Below are positions 33,925 to 42,348 of a DNA stretch of 64,000 bases, piece by piece. How positions within the stretch are numbered: position 1 is the first letter of the stretch; each line of letters opens with the position of its first letter. A model generated the notes under the pieces. That model saw only the letters and a program-made list of their open reading frames with translations. It made no database searches and had not been told where the DNA came from. This DNA is from Microbacterium sp. RURRCA19A. GTDB taxonomy: Bacteria > Actinomycetota > Actinomycetes > Actinomycetales > Microbacteriaceae. Both the position numbers and the translations under genes were made by a program. The stretch covers positions 123,752 through 187,751 of the forward strand of contig NZ_FTNQ01000005.1 in NCBI RefSeq assembly GCF_900156455.1, written 5' to 3'.

Positions 33925-35049
33925 ATGGTGGCGATTTCCGCGGGTGAGCGACGTCGGGCGAGCGTCGTGGTGATCGGTGCGGGGCAGGCGGGGCTCTCGG
34001 CCGCCCATCACCTCGCCCGAGCCGGATTCGTGAGCGCCCTGGACCCCTCACGCGACCCCGACGCCCCCTCGTTCGTGGTGCTGGATGCCGAGTCGGCGGC
34101 GGGCGGGGCCTGGCGGCACCGCTGGGAGTCGCTGACCATGTCGACGGTCAACGGCATCTTCGATCTGCCCGGCTTCCCGAAGCCGCCGATCGATTCGACC
34201 GCGTCGAGCCGGGATGCGGTGCCCGCGTACTTCGCCGCGTACGAGGAGCACCTGCGGCCGCCGATCCTGCGTCCGGTGACCGTGACCGCGGTGCGCTCCG
34301 CGGATGCCGACCCCGACGGCGACCTGCGCGTGGAGTCGACCGCGGGGGTGTGGGAGACGCGGGCGGTGATCAACGCGACCGGCACGTGGAACAACCCGGT
34401 GCTCCCGCACTATCCCGGACAGGAGACCTTCCGCGGGCGGCAGCTGCACACGCGCGACTACGTCTCGCTCGACGAGTTCGCGGGTCTCCGCGTGGCGATC
34501 GTCGGCGGCGGCATCTCGGCGGTGCAGCAGCTGGAGGAGATCTCCCGGGTCGCGACGGTGTTCTGGTACACCCGGCGGGAGCCGGTGTTCCGGGCGGGGG
34601 AGTTCACCCCCGAGACGGCGGGCCGGGAGGTCATCGCCAAGGTCGTCGCCGACGTCGAGGCGGGGAACCCGTCCGGCAGCGTGGTCTCCTACACCGATCT
34701 CGCGTGGCTGCCCTACGCCGTCGCGGCGAGGGAGCGCGGTGCCCTCGTGCGTCGCCCGATGTTCACCGAGATCGAGGCCGACGGCGTGCGGGAGGCCGAC
34801 GGCTCTTTCACCCCGGTCGACGCGATCCTCTGGGCCACGGGCTTCCGGGCCGACCTTCGGCATCTCGACCCTCTCGGGCTCCGGAACGCCCGCGGGGGCA
34901 TCCGGATGACGGGGACGCAGGTCGCCGACGAGCCGCGTGTCCACCTCATCGGATTCGGTCCGTCGCAGTCCACGGTGGGGGCCAACCGGGCGGGCCGCGA
35001 CGCGGTCCGCGTGCTGCGGAAGCGGCTCCTGTCCGAGCGAGCGGCCTGA
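33925..35049 (+). CDS. FAD/NAD(P)-dependent monooxygenase-like oxidoreductase
   Basis: 374-aa flavoprotein of the FMO/YUCCA-like class. A first Rossmann motif VIGAGQAGLSAAHHL near residue 14 binds FAD, and GGAWRHRWESLTM follows as in flavin monooxygenases. A second motif IVGGGISAVQQL at about residue 192 binds NADPH, and the ATGFRADL segment at about 311 matches the family's ATG motif. It has no carrier or partner gene nearby. Substrate unknown. The ATG at 33925 is 9 nt after the previous stop; a GTG one codon later is an alternative. Confidence 0.82.
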   Translation: MVAISAGERRRASVVVIGAGQAGLSAAHHLARAGFVSALDPSRDPDAPSFVVLDAESAAGGAWRHRWESLTMSTVNGIFDLPGFPKPPIDSTASSRDAVPAYFAAYEEHLRPPILRPVTVTAVRSADADPDGDLRVESTAGVWETRAVINATGTWNNPVLPHYPGQETFRGRQLHTRDYVSLDEFAGLRVAIVGGGISAVQQLEEISRVATVFWYTRREPVFRAGEFTPETAGREVIAKVVADVEAGNPSGSVVSYTDLAWLPYAVAARERGALVRRPMFTEIEADGVREADGSFTPVDAILWATGFRADLRHLDPLGLRNARGGIRMTGTQVADEPRVHLIGFGPSQSTVGANRAGRDAVRVLRKRLLSERAA

Positions 35050-35050
35050 C

Positions 35051-35070
35051 GCGGCGCCGCGCGGCGCCGC
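35051..35070. terminator. Perfect 20-bp palindrome between convergent genes
   Basis: A GCGGCGCCGC decamer repeated head to tail is self-complementary over all 20 bases. It occupies almost the entire 24-bp gap between the monooxygenase stop (35049) and the DUF1349 stop (35074). A bidirectional terminator is likely. Confidence 0.65.
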
Positions 35071-35073
35071 GGA

Positions 35074-35685
35074 CTACTCGCCGCTGCGGAGATCGCCGAG
35101 GGTGTGGCGCGTGAAGCGCGCGTCGCGGAACCGCACGTCGCATCCGTCGCCGGTCGGGCTCTGCGCCTCGAAACCCACCCGGAGAACCTCGCGGGAGGCG
35201 CCGAGGCTGAACGCGCGGACGAAGTGCCACACGGTGCCGTCGAGGCTGTAGTGGAAGGCGAAGACGCCGCCCACCTTCGCGACACGCAGCGCGACGCGGT
35301 CGGTGGCGATCGTGGCGCAGTTGGCATCGTCGGAGACGCCGCGCGTGACGACCGAGACGACCATCGCCGCCCCCTGGGGTGAGCGTTCGAAGCACAGCTT
35401 CGCCCAGGTGGTCTCATCGAGCCAGACCAGGAGCACGCCCGCGTCGAAGGTGGCCGCGAAGTCGACGGAGACCTCGGCCGACAGGGTCCAGTCTCCGTCG
35501 GGCGCCGCGCCGAGCAGACGCACGGCGTTGGATTGCGACTCCGCCGCCGTCGCCCCGCCGCCGCTCGGGTCGACGAAGAGATCGCTGTGGGCCCGCGCGC
35601 GGACGGTCAGATCGCCGTCGTGGACGGCCCATCCGGCGTCGTCGAGGTCGATCAGTTCGAGAGGGACACCGTCGAGTGAGAGCAT
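35074..35685 (-). CDS. DUF1349 (concanavalin-like) protein
   Basis: 203-aa beta-rich protein of the DUF1349 family. Visible features are SDLFVDPSGGG, a sandwich core VSVDFAATFDAGVLLVWLDETTWAKLCFE (in two strands), HYSLDGTVWHFVRAF and VGFEAQSPTGDGC. The fold resembles lectin/concanavalin domains. Function is not defined; some members were described as enolase-regulation-like. It has no signal peptide. It is the gene furthest from the LacI/esterase pair and may be a separate unit (61-nt gap). Confidence 0.8.
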   Translation of the reverse strand: MLSLDGVPLELIDLDDAGWAVHDGDLTVRARAHSDLFVDPSGGGATAAESQSNAVRLLGAAPDGDWTLSAEVSVDFAATFDAGVLLVWLDETTWAKLCFERSPQGAAMVVSVVTRGVSDDANCATIATDRVALRVAKVGGVFAFHYSLDGTVWHFVRAFSLGASREVLRVGFEAQSPTGDGCDVRFRDARFTRHTLGDLRSGE

Positions 35686-35746
35686 GCTCGTATTCTGGCC
35701 GGTCCGCGCGCCCCGCGAGCCGGGGCGCACCGTCGGGTGCGAAGAC

Positions 35747-36661
35747 TCACGCGACGGTGTCGCCGAGGACGTCCACGATCGCGTCGAGCGTGCGGCCGAT
35801 CTCCGGGAGGGCCGCGATCGGCGGGATGTTGAGGTGTCCGTGCGGCATCCCCGCGGCGACCTCGACGCGCACCGGGACCCCCGCGTCCCCCAGCTGCACC
35901 GCGAACAGTTCGCCCGAGCCGCGCAGCTCGTCGATCTCGCTGAGGGCGAGGAGCGTGCGGGGCAGGCCGCGCGGATTCCGGCTCCCCGGGATGGCATCCA
36001 CGGGAAGGTCGTCGATGCGGCCGACGTAGGCGCGCATCACGTCGATGTCACGGGCGAGTCCGAAGCGCAGGATGTCGGGCAGGTCGTCCACCCCGTCGAT
36101 CTCGACGCCGGGCACGGGGAAGTGCAGGAGCGGGTACCCGAGCACCAGGGCGGCCGGCTGCGGACCGCCCCGGTCGACGAGGCGGAAGGCCGTCGCGGCG
36201 GCGAGGTTGCCGCCGGCGGAGCACCCGCCGAGACTCAGGCGTGCCGGGTGGATGCCGAACTCCTCGGCCCGTCCGTGGAGCCAGGTCCACGCGGCGTCGA
36301 CGTCGTCCAGCGGAGCGGGGAACCGTGTTCCCGGGCCGGCGAGACGGTAGTCGACGCTCGCCACGACCGCGCCCGCCCGGGCGACGAGTTCGCGCGCCAC
36401 GACGTCGGACTCGGCCATGTCGATGTCTCCGGCGGTGAAGCCGCCCCCGTGCACCCACAGCAGCCCCGGTGCGTCGGTCGCGGCCTCGAGCGGGCGGTAC
36501 ACGCGTATCCGCACGGGTCCGCGCGGCCCCGGGGCGGACTGCTCCGACACGTCGACCGGCGGGCGGACGTAGGCGGACGTCAGGTCGGTGACCGCGCGGG
36601 CGTAGTCGTCCCAGTCGAGCACGTCCCGCAGCGCGTGGGCCATGACGGCATCCAGGCTCAT
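35747..36661 (-). CDS. Alpha/beta hydrolase, hormone-sensitive-lipase-type esterase
   Basis: 304-aa cytoplasmic esterase. The oxyanion motif HGGGF is at about residue 72, the nucleophile Ser in GGCSAGGNLA at about 145, and a catalytic His in MPHGHLNIP near the C-terminus. The HGGG plus GxSxG pattern is family IV (HSL). The ATG at 36661 overlaps the stop of the LacI gene, so regulator and esterase are co-expressed. Possible role: removing acyl groups from the sugars imported by the neighbouring ABC system. Substrate is not known. Confidence 0.85.
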   Translation of the reverse strand: MSLDAVMAHALRDVLDWDDYARAVTDLTSAYVRPPVDVSEQSAPGPRGPVRIRVYRPLEAATDAPGLLWVHGGGFTAGDIDMAESDVVARELVARAGAVVASVDYRLAGPGTRFPAPLDDVDAAWTWLHGRAEEFGIHPARLSLGGCSAGGNLAAATAFRLVDRGGPQPAALVLGYPLLHFPVPGVEIDGVDDLPDILRFGLARDIDVMRAYVGRIDDLPVDAIPGSRNPRGLPRTLLALSEIDELRGSGELFAVQLGDAGVPVRVEVAAGMPHGHLNIPPIAALPEIGRTLDAIVDVLGDTVA

Positions 36662-37659
36662 GAACGCGGCCCCCGCGCGACGAACTCCACGGGGAAGACC
36701 TGGCGCACGCGGGCGCGGCGGGGATCCTTCCGCTCGGCGAGCAGGATGTCGGCGCCCTGGTAGCCGATCGCCGTCAGGGGCGTCCGGATACCCGGGATGC
36801 CGAGGGCCTCGGCCACCTCCGAGTCCTGGCCGGCGATCACCAGGGCGCGTCGACCGCCGTTCGCCTCGCCGTCCTCGGCCAGTCGCCGCCAGGCTCCCGC
36901 GGCGGTGCGGTCGTCCGGCAGGATGATCGCGTCGAAGCTCATTCCGCGCTCCCCGAGGAACTCCACCGCCGCGCGTCCGGCGGCGCCGTCGTGACCCCGG
37001 GCGTCGTGCTCGACGAGCACCTCGGCCGGGTCGAACCCCGCCGCGTGGACCGCCGCGCGCGCCGCCGCGCGCCGCAGCTCGGCGCCGGACCTGTCGTGCG
37101 GTGGATGGACGAGGACGATCCGCCGCCGCCCGTCGTCGAGGGCGTGCGCGACCGCCAGGGCGACGGCGGCCTCGTCGTCGACGGCGACGGAACTCAGCTC
37201 GGACGTGGCGGGCGAACCGATCACGGTCACCGAGACCCCGCGTTCCGCCGCCTGCACGGCGACGGGTTCGGCTCCGGCGGTCAATTCGATCAGGATGCCG
37301 CGGACACCGGCCCGCTCGAGGGCGCGCACCGCGTCGTCGAGCCCCGTGGGCTCGTCGGCGGGGAAGGTGACGAGCGGTTGCGCGCCGCCCAGCGCCAGCC
37401 GGCGACGGATTCCGTCCAGGAGTGCGGCGCGGTGCGGTTCCGCGCCCGCGAGGACGACGCCGACCAGGTCCGGACCCGCCGGTGCGCGTCGCCCGCGTCC
37501 GGTCGGTCGCCACCCGAGTTCGTCGATCGCGGACCGGACGCGGCGCAGCGTCGGCGGGGCCACGATTTCAGGCTTGTTCAAGACGTTGGAAACCGTCCCG
37601 ATCGATACGCCTGCGACGCGGGCTACGTCGTGCATCGACGGAAAGTCCTGGTCTGCCAT
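36658..37659 (-). CDS. LacI-family regulator
   Basis: 333-aa repressor with an N-terminal HTH (MHDVARVAGVSIGTVSNVLNKP at about residues 9-30) and a periplasmic-binding-like core (VGVVLAG, GRRALVIAGQDSEVAEALGIP and TAIGYQGADILLAERKD). I chose the ATG at 37659, 29 codons inside the longest frame, because GGAGGG lies upstream and the LacI domain starts there. It is divergent from the sugar ABC operon at 37809, with a perfect 14-bp palindrome between, and is its probable regulator. Confidence 0.9.
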   Translation of the reverse strand: MADQDFPSMHDVARVAGVSIGTVSNVLNKPEIVAPPTLRRVRSAIDELGWRPTGRGRRAPAGPDLVGVVLAGAEPHRAALLDGIRRRLALGGAQPLVTFPADEPTGLDDAVRALERAGVRGILIELTAGAEPVAVQAAERGVSVTVIGSPATSELSSVAVDDEAAVALAVAHALDDGRRRIVLVHPPHDRSGAELRRAAARAAVHAAGFDPAEVLVEHDARGHDGAAGRAAVEFLGERGMSFDAIILPDDRTAAGAWRRLAEDGEANGGRRALVIAGQDSEVAEALGIPGIRTPLTAIGYQGADILLAERKDPRRARVRQVFPVEFVARGPRS

Positions 37660-37732
37660 CGCTCGCCCTCCTCCCTTGGTGGCTGGGATCCATTGTGGCT
37701 CGTGTGGATCTCCATGTTCATCCTTGCATGAA

Positions 37733-37746
37733 TTGAAATATTTCAA
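37733..37746. promoter_or_regulatory. LacI-type operator
   Basis: TTGAAATATTTCAA is a perfect 14-bp palindrome in the divergent promoter between the LacI gene and the ABC operon. It is AT-rich in a very GC-rich neighbourhood and centrally symmetric as LacI-family sites are. Confidence 0.7.
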
Positions 37747-37808
37747 CTAGCATCGCAGCGTCGCGATCCGAAGATCCGATCCAGCACTAGAGAGAGCTCG
37801 AGGTTTCA

Positions 37809-39179
37809 ATGATGAATCTCCGTACCCGCGTCGGTTTCGGCGCGATCGTCGTGGGCGCGCTCGCCGTGTCCGCCACGGGGTGCGCCGGCGGGCAGCAGCA
37901 GCCGGCCATCGATCCCAGCGCCAGCGTCACCATCACCGTCGGCGACCTGCCCAGCACGAAGGCGGAGGCGGCGCGCAAGGGCTTCCTCGACGCCGTCGAC
38001 CAGTTCGAGAAGGCGAACCCGAACATCACGATCGAACCCAGCGAGACGCGCTGGGACAACGGGTCGTTCTCCGCCCTCGTCGCCGGCGGCACCATGCCGA
38101 CGGTCATGGGAGTGCCGTTCACCAACACGCAGCAGGTGATCGCCAACGGCCAGGTCGCCGACCTCACCGACGTCGTGAACCAGCTCGGACTGCTGGACCG
38201 ACTCAACCCCGACACGCTCAAGCCCGCACAGGCCGACGGCAAGACCTACGGCATCCCGACGACCGTCGACACCGTCGCCCTCATGTACAACCGCGACCTC
38301 TTCACCAAGGCCGGCCTCGACCCGGACAAGCCGCCGACCACGTGGGACGAGGTCCGCACCGCGGCCAAGGCCATCACCAAGGCCACGGGCAACCCCGGCT
38401 ACCTGCAGATCACGCAGGAGGGGCAGGCGGGCTGGATCTACACCGCGTCGGTGTACTCGCGCGGCGGGTCCATCGAGAACCCGGCCGGTGACGCGGTCAC
38501 GATCGACGACCCCGCATCGATCGCGGCGCTCCAGGGTCTGCGCGACATGTTCTCCACCGACAAGTCCATGGGATCGTCCGTGATCATGGACCTCAAGACG
38601 ATCATGCAGGAGTTCGCCGCCGGCCGCGCCGGCATGTTCGTCGCTCCCGTGGCGTCGTACGAGTGGCTCAACAACGTGTACGACATGGATCTGTCGGTCA
38701 TCGGCGCCTCGCACCTTCCGCAGGGCAGCAGCACTCCGTCGGGTACGCCCCTGGGCGGCACGGTGCAGATGACGAACCCGAAGTCGACGCCCGAGCAGCT
38801 GCTCGCCGCCGCCAAGTGGGTCGATTTCTACTACTTCGGCAAGTTCACCAGCAAGGACACGGCCGTCGCGAACGCCCAGGCCGTGATCACGGACGGCGGC
38901 ATCGTCGGCCTCCCCGGACTGTCGCCCCTCAGCGCCGACGCCTACACCCAGTACCGCGAGTGGATCGCGGACGACACCAACGTCGATGCGTCGCACTTCA
39001 CGAGCTACACCGACTCGCTCACGAAGATCCCGCTGATCCCCGAGCCCGCGACCCGGGCGCAGGAGGTCTACGCCGACCTGGCGTCGACCGTGCAGGCGGT
39101 GCTGACCGATCCTTCGACACCGATCGAGCCGCTCGTGAAGGATGCCGCTTCCCGCATCGAACGGATCATCTCGCAGTGA
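37809..39179 (+). CDS. Sugar ABC transporter substrate-binding lipoprotein (family 1)
   Basis: 456-aa extracellular lipoprotein with a signal peptide and lipobox SATGCAGG at about residues 22-26. The body has family 1 features: ITVGDLPSTKAEAARKGF, LMYNRDLFTKAGLDPDKPPTTWDE and a GLPGLSPLS segment near the C-terminus. Two adjacent ATGs (37809 and 37812) are possible starts. The stop overlaps the permease GTG. It is the likely receptor for a mono- or oligosaccharide under LacI control. Confidence 0.9.
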   Translation: MMNLRTRVGFGAIVVGALAVSATGCAGGQQQPAIDPSASVTITVGDLPSTKAEAARKGFLDAVDQFEKANPNITIEPSETRWDNGSFSALVAGGTMPTVMGVPFTNTQQVIANGQVADLTDVVNQLGLLDRLNPDTLKPAQADGKTYGIPTTVDTVALMYNRDLFTKAGLDPDKPPTTWDEVRTAAKAITKATGNPGYLQITQEGQAGWIYTASVYSRGGSIENPAGDAVTIDDPASIAALQGLRDMFSTDKSMGSSVIMDLKTIMQEFAAGRAGMFVAPVASYEWLNNVYDMDLSVIGASHLPQGSSTPSGTPLGGTVQMTNPKSTPEQLLAAAKWVDFYYFGKFTSKDTAVANAQAVITDGGIVGLPGLSPLSADAYTQYREWIADDTNVDASHFTSYTDSLTKIPLIPEPATRAQEVYADLASTVQAVLTDPSTPIEPLVKDAASRIERIISQ

Positions 39180-40123
39180 CTCGAGTCCTCTCGGTACCGG
39201 TCGGGGTCCCCGCGCGCGAGGCGCGCGGGGGCCTCCTCCCGCGTGTGCAGCGCTGGGCGCGGAGCGGGGGACTGTGGTCCCTCGCCTTCGGCGCACCGCT
39301 GGTCCTCGTCTTCGCCTACTTCTCCTGGGGCCCGATCGTGCGCGGCCTCGTGCTGTCGTTCCAGAAGACGAACTTCCTCACCAGCAGCTGGGTGGGCCTG
39401 CACAACTTCGAGTACGTGCTGACCGACCCGGTGCTGCCCCGGGCGATCCTCAACACGGTGCTCTTCACCGCGATCGGGCTGCTGGTGGGCGCCCCGTTGC
39501 CGCTCGCGCTCGCCGTGGTGATGTCGGAGCTGCGCCGGTGGAAGGGTCTCTACAGCGCGCTCGCCTATCTCCCCGTCGTGATCCCCCCGGTCGTGGCCAT
39601 CCTGTTGTGGAAGGTCCTGTACATGCCCGGTCCGAGCGGGTTGCTGAACTCGCTGCTCGGCACGGTGGGGCTCGGACCCCTCGCGTGGCTGGACTCCGAG
39701 CAGCTCGTCATCCCCTCCATGGTGCTCGCGGCGACCTGGGCGGGTGCCGGCACGTCGGTCATCATCTATCTCGCCGCGCTCGGCGGCGTCCGGCCCGACC
39801 TCTACGAAGCGGCCGAGCTCGACGGGGCGGGCGTGTGGAGCCGGGTGTGGCACGTGACCTTGCCGCAGATCCGCGGCGTCATCCTCGTCCTCATCCTCCT
39901 GCAGCTCATCGGAACCATGCAGGTGTTCAACGAGCCGAAGCTCCTCACCGGCGGCGGCCCGAACAACGCCTCGATCTCGATCCTGATGCTCATCTATCAA
40001 TACGGCTTCGTGAACTCGAACTACGGCGCGGCGGCCGCGCTCAGCGTGATGCTCGCCGCGGTCCTGGCGATCGTCTCGATCGTCTTCCAGTTCTCGACGC
40101 GGAGGCTCAACGAGAATGACTGA
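39176..40123 (+). CDS. Sugar ABC transporter permease (MalF type)
   Basis: 315-aa permease with six main membrane segments and the cytoplasmic EAA loop YEAAELDGAGVWSRVWHVTLPQI. A TGGGPNNASISILMLIYQYGF segment follows in the last periplasmic part. The GTG at 39176 overlaps the binding-protein stop, but the first 23 codons contain a perfect hairpin (39208-39230) and have no hydrophobic character. A start further in, for example GTG at 39245, cannot be excluded. Confidence 0.88.
   Translation: MTRVLSVPVGVPAREARGGLLPRVQRWARSGGLWSLAFGAPLVLVFAYFSWGPIVRGLVLSFQKTNFLTSSWVGLHNFEYVLTDPVLPRAILNTVLFTAIGLLVGAPLPLALAVVMSELRRWKGLYSALAYLPVVIPPVVAILLWKVLYMPGPSGLLNSLLGTVGLGPLAWLDSEQLVIPSMVLAATWAGAGTSVIIYLAALGGVRPDLYEAAELDGAGVWSRVWHVTLPQIRGVILVLILLQLIGTMQVFNEPKLLTGGGPNNASISILMLIYQYGFVNSNYGAAAALSVMLAAVLAIVSIVFQFSTRRLNEND
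39208..39230 (+). terminator. Stem-loop after the binding-protein gene
   Basis: CCCCGCGCGC and GCGCGCGGGG pair perfectly over 10 bp with a GAG loop. It lies 29 nt after the binding-protein stop, inside the 5' end of the annotated permease. It is equivalent in position to the hairpins at 27838 and 61704. Confidence 0.65.
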
Positions 40124-41075
40124 CACCTACACCCTGACCCAGCCGCCCGCGGCTCCGACCGCGCGGCGACGCCTCCGCCGCGACGACGACCCGGAAGAGG
40201 TCGTCCGCTCGGTCTCCTCCTGGGGCGACCGCCGACGCCCCGTCGTGCGCTGGTCGCTGCGGATCGTCCAGGCGGTCGTGCTCGTCGGCCTGATCGTCGC
40301 GGCCGTGCTTCCGCTGGTGTGGCTGGCGAAGGCATCCGTCTCCACGACCACCGAGCTCGTGACCGACCCTCTGACGCTGATCCCCTCGGTCTTCGACTGG
40401 TCGAACTACGCCGTGGTCTGGAACGACCTCGGGATCTGGCGCTACCTGCTGAACACCCTCCTCATGGCGCTCGGGAGCGCGGCCGTCACCCTGTTCGTCT
40501 GCGTGACCGGCGCCTACACGCTGTCGATCCTCCGACCGCGGTGGGGCAACGTCGTCTACTGGGCGGTGCTCGCGACGCTGTTCATCCCGGGGATCGTCTC
40601 CCTCGTGCCCCTCTATCTGACGGTGCTGGATCTGCCCGGTCTCGGGATCAGCCTCCTCAACACGATGTGGGCGGTCTGGCTGCCGGCCGGGGCGAGCGCC
40701 TTCTCGCTCGTGCTCGCCAAGCGCTTCTTCGACTCCATCCCCCGCGAGCTCATCGAGGCGGCGCGCATCGACGGTGCCGGTCCCGTGCGGGTGCTGTGGT
40801 CGCTCGTCATCCCGCTGTCGCGTCCGATCCTGTCGGTGCTGGCGCTGCTGAGCGCCGTCGCGGCGTACAAGGAGTACCTGTGGCCGCTGCTGGTGCTCCA
40901 GGACCCGGGGGTCCAGCCGATCTCGGTCGCGCTGCCGCGGATCGAGCCCGCGCTGGAGTACTCGGTGATGATGGCCGCGCTGTTCCTGTCGATGGTCGTC
41001 CCCATCGGGTTGTTCCTGCTGTTCCAGCGGCAGTTCCTGCGCTCGGTCGGCATGGCCAACGGCATCAAGGGCTGA
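40116..41075 (+). CDS. Sugar ABC transporter permease (MalG type)
   Basis: 319-aa permease. About 50 polar N-terminal residues (including RRRLRRDDDPEEVVRSVSS) precede the first helix. The EAA loop reads IEAARIDGAGPVRVLWSLVIPL, and the C-terminus ends in FLRSVGMANGIKG as in MalG-type subunits. It overlaps the MalF-type gene by 8 nt. No ATPase gene is linked, so a shared MsiK-like ATPase elsewhere probably drives this importer, as is usual in actinobacteria. Confidence 0.9.
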   Translation: MTDTYTLTQPPAAPTARRRLRRDDDPEEVVRSVSSWGDRRRPVVRWSLRIVQAVVLVGLIVAAVLPLVWLAKASVSTTTELVTDPLTLIPSVFDWSNYAVVWNDLGIWRYLLNTLLMALGSAAVTLFVCVTGAYTLSILRPRWGNVVYWAVLATLFIPGIVSLVPLYLTVLDLPGLGISLLNTMWAVWLPAGASAFSLVLAKRFFDSIPRELIEAARIDGAGPVRVLWSLVIPLSRPILSVLALLSAVAAYKEYLWPLLVLQDPGVQPISVALPRIEPALEYSVMMAALFLSMVVPIGLFLLFQRQFLRSVGMANGIKG

Positions 41076-41122
41076 CGGAGACGGCCCTGAGCTATCTTCG
41101 GAGGTATGGAGCGCGAGATCCG

Positions 41123-42196
41123 ATGAGTGCGCCGGACGACACGGGCGTACGACGGGCGAATCTCCGCGAGGTCGCCGCGCTGGCCGGGGTGTCGGTGTCG
41201 ACGGCATCCCGCGTGCTGTCGGGTACGTACCCGATCGCCGAGGCGACCCGCGGGCGCGTGGTCGCCGCGATGCGCGAGCTCGGGTACTCCGAGGCCCGCG
41301 CCCGCCGTCGTGAGGCGACCCGGACCATCGGCGTCATCGTCCCCGACGTGCGCTCGTCGCTGGTCTCGGGGGTGCTGGGCGGCATCGACGCCGCGGCCGT
41401 CGAGCACGGGCGCATCAGCATGATCTTCCCGACCGAGGGGGACGTCGATCGCGAACGCGACATCGTCCGCCTCGTCGCCCGCCAACGCGAATTGGATGCC
41501 GTGGTCTTCGTCGGCGGTGTCTACGCTTCGGCCGATTACGCCGACCGGCTGGGCGACTACGCGACGATGCTCGAGGAGATCGACGCGCGCCTGGTGATGT
41601 GCGCGCGCCCGGGCCCGGTCCCCGCGGATCGTGCGCTCGCGGCGGGGTACGACAACACCGGCGGGGCGTTCGCGATCACGAGCCACCTCCTCTCGCGCGG
41701 ACACACGCGCGTCGCCTGGGTCGGCGGCGTCGAGGAGTACTCCACGACCGAGGGCCGTATCGCGGGCATGCGCGCCGCGCTCGCGGCCCACGGACTGGAC
41801 GCGGCGGCCGTCTACACCGACCCGTCGCCGCGGCGGTCGCGCCGGAGCCCCGCGCCCGATCAGGCGTACGCCCACACCGTCGCGCTGCTGCGCGAGCATC
41901 CCGACGTGACGGCGATCGTCGCCAACAGCGACTTCCACGCCCTCGACGTGGTGCGGGCGCTGACGGATGCCGGGCTGTCGGTGCCCGAGGACATGTCGGT
42001 CGTCGGCTATGACGACGACCGCGTCGCGCAGCGCCTGCATCCGCCGCTCACGACGGTGCACCTGCCGGTGTTCGACCTGGGGTGGGAGGCCGCGCGCCTC
42101 GCGGTGGAGAAGCCGCTTCCCGGCCACGCCGGTTCGGTCGTCGAGCTCGGCACGCACGTCGTCGTGCGCGATTCGGTGGCCGCCCCGCGCCGCTGA
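41123..42196 (+). CDS. Second LacI-family regulator
   Basis: 357-aa repressor with HTH LREVAALAGVSVSTASRVLSG at about residues 13-33 and a sugar-binding core (GVIVPDVRSSLVSGVLGGI, AWVGGVEEYSTTEGR, VVGYDDDRVAQRLHPPLTTV in parts). It follows the ABC permeases in the same direction after 47 nt and ends at a strong terminator before the fusion gene. It may control the fusion/hydroxyacid-dehydrogenase operon and the lyase, whose upstream regions share TTGCG/CGCAA elements. Confidence 0.88.
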   Translation: MSAPDDTGVRRANLREVAALAGVSVSTASRVLSGTYPIAEATRGRVVAAMRELGYSEARARRREATRTIGVIVPDVRSSLVSGVLGGIDAAAVEHGRISMIFPTEGDVDRERDIVRLVARQRELDAVVFVGGVYASADYADRLGDYATMLEEIDARLVMCARPGPVPADRALAAGYDNTGGAFAITSHLLSRGHTRVAWVGGVEEYSTTEGRIAGMRAALAAHGLDAAAVYTDPSPRRSRRSPAPDQAYAHTVALLREHPDVTAIVANSDFHALDVVRALTDAGLSVPEDMSVVGYDDDRVAQRLHPPLTTVHLPVFDLGWEAARLAVEKPLPGHAGSVVELGTHVVVRDSVAAPRR

Positions 42197-42215
42197 CGCC
42201 CCCTCTCTCGCACGC

Positions 42216-42240
42216 GAGCCCCGCCGTCACGGCGGGGCTC
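42216..42240 (+). terminator. Rho-independent-type terminator
   Basis: GAGCCCCGCCG and CGGCGGGGCTC pair perfectly over 11 bp with a TCA loop, followed by GTTGCCGTTT. It lies 20 nt after the LacI stop and separates it from the fusion gene's promoter. Confidence 0.8.
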
Positions 42241-42266
42241 GTTGCCGTTTCGTGGCTCGTCCGCGC

Positions 42267-42278
42267 TTGCGTTCGCAA
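42267..42278. promoter_or_regulatory. Candidate operator upstream of the fusion gene
   Basis: TTGCG-TT-CGCAA is an inverted repeat about 70 bp before the start at 42349. Just behind it is TTGTTTCTG (42280-42288). Both elements also occur in front of the heparinase-like gene (49263-49270 and, on the minus strand, 49244-49252). Confidence 0.35.
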
Positions 42279-42348
42279 CTTGTTTCTGTAATGTTGCTAC
42301 GCGAGAGCGGCATTGTTGCTGTCTCGCCGACTGTCGAAGGAGTCCTCG